Origin: Paenibacillus sp. JNUCC-31
Lineage (GTDB): Bacteria; Bacillota; Bacilli; Paenibacillales; Paenibacillaceae
NCBI RefSeq assembly: GCF_014844075.1
Contig: NZ_CP062165.1
Location: forward strand, 5,580,001-5,644,000
Direction: 5' to 3'
DNA length: 64,000 bases
The notes under the pieces are model-generated. The model was given only the letters and a program-made list of their open reading frames with translations, was not told the origin of the DNA and ran no database searches. This document shows, in pieces, positions 36,661 through 45,153 of this stretch. The translations under genes were made by a program, and so were the position numbers. Positions within the stretch are counted from its first letter, which is position 1. Each line of letters begins with the position of its first letter.

Positions 36661-37929
36661 TTGGTAGATGTTCAAGGTAACGGACTTGTCTTTTTACTCT
36701 GTGTACCTCGTAGTGGAAGTTCGCTATCCACCGTGATGCTACAAAATCACAGCCGGATTTTTGCTACACAGGAAATGTGGTTTCTGATGAATCTTGTAGA
36801 TTTGCAAAAGGCTGATTCCCGCCCCTATGGCGGAAGCGCGATCATCCGTCAATTTTACAGCGCTATGGTATCTGACGAAGGTTTTGAGAAGGCCTGCCGA
36901 AGCTTTGCTCTTGAAATTTATAACGGATTTCTGGAAGGAAGCGGTGCTGACTTCATCGTAGATAAATCTCCTCGTTACTATTATATGTTGGAGTGGTTGG
37001 ATCGCCTGTTTCCCCAATCCAAGCGTATTCATCTCCAGCGTAATCCCCTTGCCATAGCTGCATCCTACAAAAAGGTAAATCGTCATACAGGAGAAGGGTT
37101 TGAACTGATTCATAGTTTGCAGAGTCCGAATCTCAATATGAAAGCAGTCGATCTCACGCTGGGTTTGCTTCGATTGAATGATTATTTTGCAGAAAAACAT
37201 GAGCATGCCTATGAAATGCAGTATGAACAGCTTGTCTCCAGCCCTCAGGAAGAAATGGAGAAACTGTGCGGATTTCTTGGCATCGGATATGAACAAGGTA
37301 TAGAGCAATATGGACAGTTTCTGGATAGTGCAAAATCCAACATGTTTTACAGTATGGGGGTCGGTGATCCGTTCCTGTCTTCACATCAGGAAGCACATAA
37401 AGGTTCTGTTAACAACTGGAAAAACATACTTAATTCACAGGAAGTTGAGATGTACTGCCGCATAGTCGGTGCAGACCTGTTCCATCGGTTGGGATACAGT
37501 GAACAGTTAGAAGAGGCAGAGCAATGGACCGGTGTCCGTTACGAAGCGAGCCCGGATCAGGATGTCATACATCGGCTCACCCGTCAATTGTCTGAAGCAA
37601 CCGGATGTCATTGGCAGGAAGGTTACCGGATAAAACCTATAGACGTCATAGGGAACGAGCATCCTGGAAACAGGAATGATCGAACAACGATTGAACCGGA
37701 AGTACCGGACCCGACACTGGCAGCACTGGCAACGATCAGGCAGCTGGAAGCTGCATTGCGGGCAGCTGATAATCGGCTGGAGCGAGGGTACAATGAGCGG
37801 GAACGATTGAAAGTACAGCTGGCATCTGCTCACAGCAAGATTCAGCGTATCAAATCCTGGATACCGTTCGGTCACCAGATCAGCGCCTGGGCTTCACAGC
37901 GCAAGATACTCCGGGGAGGAAAGTCATGA
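36661..37929 (+). CDS. Sulfotransferase family protein with C-terminal coiled coil, first gene of the lasso operon
   Basis: 422 residues, TTG start six bases after AGAGGAGAGG. The PAPS 5'-phosphosulfate loop is CVPRSGSSLSTVM (about 14-26), and the 3'-phosphate site is HLQRNPLAIAASY (about 121-133), with the Arg and Ser expected. The rest resembles bacterial sulfotransferase-3 type proteins. The last ~70 residues form a coiled coil (QLEAALRAADNRLERG) ending in a basic stretch, possibly for binding partner proteins. Its stop overlaps the cyclase start (ATGA). With a PAPS-making kinase gene at 45154-45792 it probably sulfates the lasso peptide; this role is inferred. Confidence 0.75.
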   Translation: MVDVQGNGLVFLLCVPRSGSSLSTVMLQNHSRIFATQEMWFLMNLVDLQKADSRPYGGSAIIRQFYSAMVSDEGFEKACRSFALEIYNGFLEGSGADFIVDKSPRYYYMLEWLDRLFPQSKRIHLQRNPLAIAASYKKVNRHTGEGFELIHSLQSPNLNMKAVDLTLGLLRLNDYFAEKHEHAYEMQYEQLVSSPQEEMEKLCGFLGIGYEQGIEQYGQFLDSAKSNMFYSMGVGDPFLSSHQEAHKGSVNNWKNILNSQEVEMYCRIVGADLFHRLGYSEQLEEAEQWTGVRYEASPDQDVIHRLTRQLSEATGCHWQEGYRIKPIDVIGNEHPGNRNDRTTIEPEVPDPTLAALATIRQLEAALRAADNRLERGYNERERLKVQLASAHSKIQRIKSWIPFGHQISAWASQRKILRGGKS

Positions 37930-39857
37930 GCGCGATAGCAGGTATTGTTCATACCGATGGTCAGCAAGCGTTATGGGAGGACAGTTGGCGGCTGTACGCC
38001 AGTCTGGGACACGTTCCGGCAGATACAACGGGCGTGTGGAAGGGGAATGAAGCCTTCTTGAGTTGTCACGCCCAGTGGATTACACCGGAGTCGGTCAGCG
38101 AGCAATTGCCTTTGTATGATGAGGTAAGCGGTCTGTCGATCACGGCCGATGCCATTCTTGATAATCGGGAACAGCTGGCAGATCAAATGTCCATATCCAG
38201 CATTGAATTGGCGGGATTGTCGGATAGTGAGCTGATATTAAGAGCCTATCAACGATGGGATGAAAATCTGGCTGACAAACTGCTTGGCGATTTCGCCTTT
38301 GCGATCTGGGACGATCGTAAGCGCAGGCTCTTTGCTGCCAGAGATATTACAGGCATGAGATCCTTCTATTTTCGACATGATGGTCCGCGGTTTGCCTTCT
38401 GTACATTAATGAAGCCGCTGCTGCAGCTGGAAGGCGTACATAAAGAATTGGATGAGACCTGGTTATCCGAATTTCTCGCCATCCCTGACATGCATGATTC
38501 CGCGGATATTCATTCGACTGTCTATCGGGGAGTGAGCCAGCTTCCTCCTGCACATACGCTTAGCTTCAGAGATGGAAGGCTAGAACAGAAACAATACCAT
38601 CGTTGGGATGAAGTGGAGCCGTTAAGGCTTAAGTCCGATGGAGAGTATGTGGAGGCTTTCCGTGAGGTATTTGGTCAAGCTGTCGGATCGCGTTTGCGGA
38701 CGCATAGACAGGTATCTGCGGCGTTAAGTGGGGGACTGGACTCTGGAGCCGTTGTCGGATTTGCCTCAGGAACCTTGCGAAGCCAAGGGAAGAGGTTAAA
38801 TGCGTACAGTTACGTTCCAGTAGCTGATTTTACGGATTATACGTCAAAAACACTGTTAGCGGATGAACGCCCGTTTATCCAATCCACGGTTAATCATGTC
38901 GGTAATATTACAGAGAACTATCTTGATTTTGAAGGAAGAAGCCCTCTTAGTGAAGTGGATACCTGGCTTGATATTATGGAAATGCCCTATAAGTACTTTG
39001 AAAACTCATTCTGGATTCGCGGTTTCTATGAAAAAGCAAGCCAGCAGGATGTTGGTGTTCTATTGACTGGAGCACGTGGTAACTTCACCGTTTCCTGGGG
39101 ACCTGCATTGGACTATTATGCCAGTTTGCTGAAAAGCGGACGCTGGTTCCGGTGGCTTCGAGAAATGCAACAATACAGTGAGCGTACCGGGATGAAATTC
39201 TCGCGTATTGCTAAAATTACGGGACGAAAAGCGTATCCGGAATGGTTTAAATCGATGTCCAAAGGGGCTGCGCAGGCCGCATCTGTGCAATTAATCCACC
39301 CGGATTTTGCAAGGCGGACGGGTGTATTGGAACGGCTCAAATCAATTATCGTGTTACAGGGCGGTGCTCAGGCAGATGCGCTCAAAGTGCGAGCAGAGAA
39401 GTTCAACAATCTGGCCATTGCAAACAAAAATGGCGCAGTAGCTACCAAATGCTCTCTTCGTTATCGAGCATGGGAGCGAGACCCTACCAGTGATGCGAGA
39501 GTGATTCGCTTCTGTCTGTCCGTGCCGATAGAACAATATGTTAATCAGGGGACGGACCGCTCCTTAATTCGTCGGGCTACCTCACCCGAGCTGCCTGACA
39601 AAGTAAGATTAAATCAGCGAGTACGCGGAGTCCAGCCTGCAGATTGGTTACATCGCATGATTCCGAACTGGAATGCCTTTACGGATGAATTGCGCACGTT
39701 ATGTTCTGACAGCCGGGTCGCTGGCATATTGAACACAGAGCGTATCCAATCGGCACTGTCCAAATTTCCTAATCCCCGGCCTGAGCTTGCTTCCCACCCG
39801 GACTTGCGTTTGATGATGCATAGCCTGATCGTATATCGATTCATACAAAAGTTTTGA
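37926..39857 (+). CDS. Lasso peptide macrolactam synthetase (asparagine-synthetase-like cyclase)
   Basis: 643 residues. The N-terminal glutaminase-like domain begins MSAIAGIV, so the catalytic Cys2 of asparagine synthetases is Ser and ammonia release is not possible. The C-terminal ATP-pyrophosphatase domain has SGGLDS (268-273). This pattern is standard for lasso cyclases, which adenylate the side chain of Asp/Glu at core position 8 or 9 and join it to the freed N-terminus. Coupled to the sulfotransferase gene upstream, 76 bp before the precursor gene. It acts with the leader peptidase. Confidence 0.88.
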   Translation: MSAIAGIVHTDGQQALWEDSWRLYASLGHVPADTTGVWKGNEAFLSCHAQWITPESVSEQLPLYDEVSGLSITADAILDNREQLADQMSISSIELAGLSDSELILRAYQRWDENLADKLLGDFAFAIWDDRKRRLFAARDITGMRSFYFRHDGPRFAFCTLMKPLLQLEGVHKELDETWLSEFLAIPDMHDSADIHSTVYRGVSQLPPAHTLSFRDGRLEQKQYHRWDEVEPLRLKSDGEYVEAFREVFGQAVGSRLRTHRQVSAALSGGLDSGAVVGFASGTLRSQGKRLNAYSYVPVADFTDYTSKTLLADERPFIQSTVNHVGNITENYLDFEGRSPLSEVDTWLDIMEMPYKYFENSFWIRGFYEKASQQDVGVLLTGARGNFTVSWGPALDYYASLLKSGRWFRWLREMQQYSERTGMKFSRIAKITGRKAYPEWFKSMSKGAAQAASVQLIHPDFARRTGVLERLKSIIVLQGGAQADALKVRAEKFNNLAIANKNGAVATKCSLRYRAWERDPTSDARVIRFCLSVPIEQYVNQGTDRSLIRRATSPELPDKVRLNQRVRGVQPADWLHRMIPNWNAFTDELRTLCSDSRVAGILNTERIQSALSKFPNPRPELASHPDLRLMMHSLIVYRFIQKF

Positions 39858-39933
39858 TCTTGCCAGTGGATGATTGATGTGAACTGAAGTAAAGGTTCAT
39901 TATTTCATTGACTCATGAAGGGAGGTGAATACA

Positions 39934-40074
39934 ATGCAAACGCAAAAGAAAGAATGGCAAGCACCAGCACTGGAAGTGTTGGAAGTGAACCAAACCATGG
40001 CGGGAACAGGATACAGACAAATTGACTGGATAACTGTTCACGATGCTGACCTTTACGATCCGTCTACTTCCTAA
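39934..40074 (+). CDS. Lasso peptide precursor, 46 residues (paeninodin-like)
   Basis: ATG six bases after the strong site AAGGGAGGTGA. The 22-residue leader has the Trp8..Pro11..Leu13 recognition pattern (EWQAPALEVLEV), Thr21 at the conserved penultimate position and Met22. The predicted core starts at Ala23: ring AGTGYRQID closed between Ala1 and Asp9, then tail WITVHDADLYDPSTS. Paeninodin has the same QTM-AG start and nine-residue ring closed at Asp. The tail is acidic and ends in Ser, the site phosphorylated in paeninodin. Tyr5, Tyr19, Thr12, Ser22, Thr23 and Ser24 are possible sites for further modification. Confidence 0.88.
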   Translation: MQTQKKEWQAPALEVLEVNQTMAGTGYRQIDWITVHDADLYDPSTS

Positions 40075-40107
40075 GTTATTAAGCTTTAACCTGTGCCATT
40101 ATACTTA

Positions 40108-40183
40108 AAGGGCGGAAAGGCAACAAATCCATCTTTTCGCCTCCGCCCTTATATTTGAGCAAGATGAATATAAGGGCTTTTTT
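40108..40183 (+). promoter_or_regulatory. Overlapping hairpins: antiterminator-like stem and terminator after the precursor gene
   Basis: Stem A: AAGGGCGGA (40108-40116) with TCCGCCCTT (40142-40150), plus inner GGC/GCC. Stem B: GCCCTTATATT (40145-40155) with AATATAAGGGC (40167-40177), followed by six T. The two stems share 40145-40150, so they exclude each other. Stem B is a classical terminator and stem A would prevent it. This fits controlled readthrough from the precursor into the enzyme genes. Confidence 0.65.
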
Positions 40184-40218
40184 ATTTACATGAAGAATTG
40201 CAAAGGAGGAGTCATTCA

Positions 40219-41166
40219 TTGTTGCCTGTGCAGTATGAAGCTTATGGCTTGCGTTGGCTGAGCCAATTTCCATTGCCCGAACTCCAAATCGTGCAGGGAA
40301 GTACAGAATCAGATGCTGCCACTGTTGATGTACACATCCAGATAGCTGATTTAACATCACGTTGGAACGAGTGGGACGTGGGGAAAGACAACTTTGTAGC
40401 CCGGGATGGAAGTCTTTTTTTTCGAATTGAGGATATCGGTCTTTTTTTTATGGAACAGGGAAATAGAATCATAGTATCTCCTGAACCGGGAGCTGACAAT
40501 AAAAAGGTACGATTATTTATTCTGGGCACATGTATGGCCGTCATTATGATGCAACGCAGCATTTTGCCTCTACATGGAAGCGCAGTAGTGATTGATGGCT
40601 GGGCATATGCATTTGTAGGACATTCCGGTGCAGGCAAATCCACATTGTCCGCAGCACTTGCTTCGCGTGGTTATCCGCTCTTGACGGATGATGTTGTGGC
40701 ACTGACGTGGGATGCAGGCGGTAGAGCGATTGTATCGCCCGGGTATCCGCAGCAAAAGTTGTGGCAGCCCAGCCTGGACGGATTCGGCATGAAGGAACAG
40801 GATTATGCAACCGTGCATGCGGAGATTACGAAATACGCGATTCCGGTCCAGCACTATTTTCATGATAGATCTGTTCCGCTTGCTGCTGTATTTGAGCTTG
40901 ATCCAAAGCCTGAGGACGTACAAATACCCGTTCAATTGATGGAAGTTGCCGGATTGGAACGCTTGCATATGCTTTGTTCTCATACCTTCCGTAGTGGGCT
41001 TGTCTCCAGACAAGGTCTGGCGCAGTGGTTATTTGAGACGGTTTCACGTTTGTCCGCAAGTATCGAAGTCTTCAGAATCACGAGATCAGGACCTGATTTT
41101 ACTGCATTTGAGATGGCAGACCGGATTATCGATCATGTACGTAAAGGAGTGTATACAGGACAATGA
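40219..41166 (+). CDS. HPr-kinase-like lasso peptide kinase (PadeK-like)
   Basis: About 315 residues from TTG 40219, seven bases after AAAGGAGGAG. The HPr kinase-type catalytic core is visible: LPLHGSAVVIDG (His119), P-loop GHSGAGKS (134-141), and the acidic LLTDDVVAL (Asp157/Asp158). In paeninodin-type clusters the homologous kinase phosphorylates the side chain of the C-terminal Ser of the precursor. The precursor here ends in Ser, so the same reaction is likely. Its ATGA overlap couples it to the PqqD-like gene. Confidence 0.82.
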   Translation: MLPVQYEAYGLRWLSQFPLPELQIVQGSTESDAATVDVHIQIADLTSRWNEWDVGKDNFVARDGSLFFRIEDIGLFFMEQGNRIIVSPEPGADNKKVRLFILGTCMAVIMMQRSILPLHGSAVVIDGWAYAFVGHSGAGKSTLSAALASRGYPLLTDDVVALTWDAGGRAIVSPGYPQQKLWQPSLDGFGMKEQDYATVHAEITKYAIPVQHYFHDRSVPLAAVFELDPKPEDVQIPVQLMEVAGLERLHMLCSHTFRSGLVSRQGLAQWLFETVSRLSASIEVFRITRSGPDFTAFEMADRIIDHVRKGVYTGQ

Positions 41167-41462
41167 CAACAACTAAACCAATGAATGGCGAAGATCGTGT
41201 AATGCGCAAGGAAGGCAACCTGGTCAGTGATATGGGCGGAGAGAAAGTCATGATGAGCATTCATACCGGAAAGTACTATAACCTGGGCAGCACCGGTGGA
41301 CGCATCTGGGATCTGTTGAGTGAGGAGCAAACTTTGGCTGAGTTGGTAGAGGTGTTAGCCTCTGAATATGATATTGAACCAGCAGTTTGCCAGGATCAGG
41401 TTGTTCAATTTCTTGAGCATCTGACGCAAGAAGGTTTAATTGAAGTTACCCGCGGAGAATAG
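41163..41462 (+). CDS. Lasso leader-binding protein (PqqD/RRE family, B1/E)
   Basis: 99 residues. PqqD-like winged-helix fold with MMSIHTGKYYNLGSTGGRIWDLL and a C-terminal helix (VVQFLEHLTQEGLIEV). Such proteins bind the leader peptide (the Trp/Pro/Leu motif of the precursor) and present it to the protease and cyclase. Start overlaps the kinase stop by four bases; the B2 protease gene starts four bases after its stop. Length normal for stand-alone B1 proteins. Confidence 0.88.
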   Translation: MTTTKPMNGEDRVMRKEGNLVSDMGGEKVMMSIHTGKYYNLGSTGGRIWDLLSEEQTLAELVEVLASEYDIEPAVCQDQVVQFLEHLTQEGLIEVTRGE

Positions 41463-41466
41463 AGTC

Positions 41467-41949
41467 ATGTTACGTAAAATAAAAGCTTATTTCTCGTTGC
41501 CACGTGAAATTCGTGGATTGGTGTGGGAGGCTTACATCCATCTTGGATGGGCACGAATCCTGAAGGCGATGCCCTTTGCCAAGATTGCTCCAGGTTTGGG
41601 TACACCAATGTACGAAACGCCGATGAGTGGACTTCAAAGAAATGAAGTGAAGACGATACGAAATATTTCCAAAGCCATACTGGTAGCCAGCAAATACACA
41701 TTATGGGAAAGCCGTTGTCTGGTGATGGCTATTGCTGCGATGAAGATGCTGGAACGTCGTAAAATTGACAGTACTCTATATATGGGAACTGCACGGAATG
41801 AAACTGGACAAATGATGGCTCATGCCTGGCTGCGAAGTGGGAAATTGATCGTGACCGGAGCTGATACTATGGACCAATATACGGTTGTCGGCGTGTTTGG
41901 CAAGCGGTGTCCTGAGAAGGGATCTGGGGAGATTGTCTATGACACATGA
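41467..41949 (+). CDS. Lasso leader peptidase (transglutaminase-like cysteine protease, B2)
   Basis: 160 residues from ATG 41467. Likely catalytic triad: Cys84 in ESRCLVMAIA, His119 in MAHAWL, and Asp133 in GADTMD, matching the family order Cys-His-Asp. It cuts the precursor between Met22 and Ala23, freeing the amine that the cyclase uses. It is stand-alone, with the leader-binding domain encoded separately, as is typical in Bacillota. Its 3' end overlaps the nucleotidyltransferase gene by 11 bp. Confidence 0.85.
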   Translation: MLRKIKAYFSLPREIRGLVWEAYIHLGWARILKAMPFAKIAPGLGTPMYETPMSGLQRNEVKTIRNISKAILVASKYTLWESRCLVMAIAAMKMLERRKIDSTLYMGTARNETGQMMAHAWLRSGKLIVTGADTMDQYTVVGVFGKRCPEKGSGEIVYDT

Positions 41950-43135
41950 ACGTGAATACTATACAACCAATTTTCCGCAGGAGCTTAAGTTAATATTGAG
42001 CATAATTAGAGGTGAACTCACAGATCTAGCCTCTGAGGATGTCAAAACGCGACTGCAGGCAACAGACTGGCAGCTCTTTTTGCGGCTTGTCTATCATCAT
42101 CGACTGTACTCTGTTCTCTATCTGAAAATAAAAGATTGGAATTCAGCGATCATTCCCGCTTTTGTTGTGGAAATCCTGAGGCATCAATATACGGCGAATA
42201 CATTCCGCATGTTACATCTGACTGCCGAGATGGAGCAGGTTTGTGGTGCATTCCGCGAACGAGGCATTCGCAATATTACGCTCAAAGGACCTGCACTGGC
42301 TCATGATCTATACGGGGATATCTCATTGCGGACATCGAAAGATCTGGATATTCTCATTCCTTTTAATGACGTGGAGTCCGCTGAAGAGATCCTTGAATCA
42401 CTTGGTTATGAATCGAAGGAAGGCAAACGAACACCCACTGTATCCAGCTGGAAATGGCGGGAACATCACATTTGTTACAAACATCCGGTCAAAAGAACCC
42501 AAGTAGAGATTCATTGGCGGCTTAACCCGGATTCCGGAAGGGAAACCGATTTTGAAGTATTGTGGAAACGAAGCCGATTCAGTACCTATACCCAAACGCC
42601 TGTCCGTATGCTGGAAAGAGAAGATCTGTGGGCATACTTGGTGACGCATGGCGCAAGACATGGATGGTTCAGGCTGCGCTGGTTACTGGACATTGATCAG
42701 ATGATTCGCAGCATGCCCCTGGACGTGAACAAAGTGGAACAGCGCCTGAAAGCAGAAGGACGGTTACCCATCGGTTCACAGGCTCTTCGTCTTGCCTCGG
42801 TATTGCTGAACACCCCTCTGGATGCCAATGATCTTGCTTTGTTGTCTTCTCACGAACGTGCGGGAGAGAAATTAGCCAGACGCGGCGTATTGTTCATGAA
42901 TGAGATGATTGAAAGTCCGGCCGATGTGAAGAGTTATCGTTCCTATTTGTTTGCACTGCGCAGCACAAGGCAGAAACTCTTTTTCTTTATAGAACGGTTA
43001 TATCCAAGTACCTGGGATGTAGATCAATTGCCGCTTCCACGTTCATTGCATTTTCTGTATTTTCCGTTACGTCCGTTTCTCTGGTTCTGGCGGCGAATAA
43101 AAAGGAACACGATGACGGAGAGGGGACAAGGATAA
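41939..43135 (+). CDS. Nucleotidyltransferase family protein (NTP_transf_5-like) of the lasso operon
   Basis: 398 residues from ATG 41939 behind GGGGAG, inside the end of the protease gene. Motif ITLKGPALAHDLYGD then TSKDLDILIP (Asp135, Asp137) gives the metal-binding acidic pair of the DNA-polymerase-beta-like fold. Later segments (VEIHWRLNPDS; WAYLVTHGARHGWFRLRWLLDI) are typical of PF14907 proteins found in lasso and other peptide clusters. It may transfer a nucleotide to the peptide or its phosphate; the activity is unproven. Confidence 0.72.
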   Translation: MTHEREYYTTNFPQELKLILSIIRGELTDLASEDVKTRLQATDWQLFLRLVYHHRLYSVLYLKIKDWNSAIIPAFVVEILRHQYTANTFRMLHLTAEMEQVCGAFRERGIRNITLKGPALAHDLYGDISLRTSKDLDILIPFNDVESAEEILESLGYESKEGKRTPTVSSWKWREHHICYKHPVKRTQVEIHWRLNPDSGRETDFEVLWKRSRFSTYTQTPVRMLEREDLWAYLVTHGARHGWFRLRWLLDIDQMIRSMPLDVNKVEQRLKAEGRLPIGSQALRLASVLLNTPLDANDLALLSSHERAGEKLARRGVLFMNEMIESPADVKSYRSYLFALRSTRQKLFFFIERLYPSTWDVDQLPLPRSLHFLYFPLRPFLWFWRRIKRNTMTERGQG

Positions 43136-43138
43136 CGC

Positions 43139-45034
43139 ATGATTTCGGAACTTCAATTTTTTATGCGGAAGCTGCATCGGGTAACGGGTCCAGTGTTATA
43201 TTGGAACCTTCTAGGCATGATCTGCATCAGTCTTATGGAGGGAATCGGCATTTATATGCTCGTTCCAATGTTAAGTCTCATTGGTGTTTTTGAGATGGGT
43301 TCTACAAGTTTGCACTTACCCTGGGTTTCAGAACTATTACATCGTTTTCCCGAAAACGGTAGACTGTTGTTAGTGCTGCTGACCTTTGTAGTCATTGTCT
43401 CCGGACAGGCGTGGCTTCAACGCCTTCAGACAATTCGAAACACTCGGATCCAGCAGCAATTTGTTCGAACGTTACGCATGGAAACCTACCGAGCCATCAT
43501 TATGGCGCAGTGGTCTTTTTTTCTCCAAAAACGAAAATCCGACTTTAATCATATATTAACAACCGAGCTTGCACGAGTTAGTCAGGGAACAAACATTTTG
43601 CTGCAAATGGCGGCTTCCTTGATCTTCACAGGCATTCAAATTGGTCTGGCTTTCTGGTTGTCTGCCAAGTTAACCACTCTTGTACTGGTCTGCGGGTTGG
43701 TATTGTTTATTTTCCTGAGAAAGTTTGTGAGACGGGCAAAACAAATCGGGGATCAGACGTCCGAATATTCCCAAAGTTACTATAATGGCATTACCGAGCA
43801 CTTTAACGGTATCAAGGATATCAAAAGTAACATGCTCGAAAAATCACATATTAGCTGGTTTGAGCGAATTTGTGGGCGGATTGAACGTAACGTGATACAG
43901 TTCAGCCAGTTAAACAGTGGTACACAGCTGATTCACCGGGTATCGGCTGCTGTCATTATTGCCGCTTTTATCTACTTATCCCTGCATGTGCTCGCTGTTC
44001 CTCCGGCAAGTTTGTTGCTCATTATCCTTATTTTTTCCCGATTGTGGCCACGATTTACGTCCATTCAATCCAATCTGGAGTATATGAGTTCCATGTTGCC
44101 CGCGTTTCGGATTGTGAGGCAGCTGCAAATGGAGACTGAGAAAAGCCGTGAAATTGGTGGTATTGCCGCTGCTTCTGGTGAAATAAAGGATCAGGACTTG
44201 ACGGTACCTGATTCTCGTACATTCAGAAATAAGGCTAATAGAGAGTTGAATGGACAGGATGAGGCTCGCCCATTTAAACCGCTGGTTCTTAAGGAATCTA
44301 TTGAGTGCCAACGTGTCAATTATCGATACGAAGGCAGTGAAACCTATTCGTTGCGCGAAGTATATGCATCCATCCCTGCGAAAGGCATGACAGCCATTGT
44401 AGGTAAGTCCGGTGCCGGAAAGAGTACGATGATCGATCTGATTATGGGACTTGTTCGTCCAGAGAGTGGACAGATTTTAATTGATGGGGTGCCTTTGACT
44501 GAAGATAGATTGCTTGCCTGGAGAAGTTCAATCGGTTATGTCTCTCAAGATCCCTTTCTGTTTCATACAAGCATACGTGAAAATTTGCGCCTGGTGGATC
44601 CGGATGCCAGTGAAGAGCAGATGTGGCAGGCATTACAGTTTTCTTCCTCTGCAACGTTTGTCCGCAAGCTGCCACAAGGACTGGATACCATGATTGGTGA
44701 TCGGGGAATCCGGCTATCTGGAGGGGAACGTCAGCGTTTGGTGCTTGCCCGTGCCATGCTTCGAAATCCTTCTGTACTCGTATTGGATGAAGCGACGAGT
44801 GCCCTGGACAGTGAGAACGAACAGCACATCCAGGAGGCCTTGGAGCGTCTGAAAGGGCAAGTAACCATTATTGTCATAGCCCATCGACTCTCAACCATTC
44901 GTACAGCCGACTGGGTGATTGTTCTGGATGAAGGGCGGGTTATTCAACAAGGGGAATATCAGCAGTTGGCCACAGATCCGGTAGGAACCTTCAGCAAACT
45001 GTTGAATATGCAGGCGGAGGTAGTAGGGCAGTAA
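43139..45034 (+). CDS. ABC transporter, fused membrane and ATPase domains (lasso exporter, D)
   Basis: 631 residues. The membrane domain (~1-325) has about six segments (LLGMICISLMEGIGIYML at 20-37 is the first). The ATPase domain has Walker A GKSGAGKST (about 421-429), signature RLSGGERQRL, Walker B VLVLDEATSALD and the switch His in VIAHRLST. All ATPase motifs are intact. Paired as a homodimer it would export the mature lasso peptide and give self-immunity. Last gene of the operon; a terminator follows. Confidence 0.88.
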   Translation: MISELQFFMRKLHRVTGPVLYWNLLGMICISLMEGIGIYMLVPMLSLIGVFEMGSTSLHLPWVSELLHRFPENGRLLLVLLTFVVIVSGQAWLQRLQTIRNTRIQQQFVRTLRMETYRAIIMAQWSFFLQKRKSDFNHILTTELARVSQGTNILLQMAASLIFTGIQIGLAFWLSAKLTTLVLVCGLVLFIFLRKFVRRAKQIGDQTSEYSQSYYNGITEHFNGIKDIKSNMLEKSHISWFERICGRIERNVIQFSQLNSGTQLIHRVSAAVIIAAFIYLSLHVLAVPPASLLLIILIFSRLWPRFTSIQSNLEYMSSMLPAFRIVRQLQMETEKSREIGGIAAASGEIKDQDLTVPDSRTFRNKANRELNGQDEARPFKPLVLKESIECQRVNYRYEGSETYSLREVYASIPAKGMTAIVGKSGAGKSTMIDLIMGLVRPESGQILIDGVPLTEDRLLAWRSSIGYVSQDPFLFHTSIRENLRLVDPDASEEQMWQALQFSSSATFVRKLPQGLDTMIGDRGIRLSGGERQRLVLARAMLRNPSVLVLDEATSALDSENEQHIQEALERLKGQVTIIVIAHRLSTIRTADWVIVLDEGRVIQQGEYQQLATDPVGTFSKLLNMQAEVVGQ

Positions 45035-45079
45035 AACATCACCGTTAATCCGGGATTGTAAACTGCATTGCACCAATGA

Positions 45080-45109
45080 AAAAGGCGCACCATTGAGGCT
45101 GCGCCTTTT
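45080..45109. terminator. Terminator of the lasso operon
   Basis: AAAAGGCGCA pairs with TGCGCCTTTT. The stem is symmetric with T-runs on both strands, so it probably also ends the convergent cysC transcript. Confidence 0.78.
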
Positions 45110-45153
45110 ATGTCTCTTTTTAGTAACAGGGATCCATATTCTTAACCAACGAT

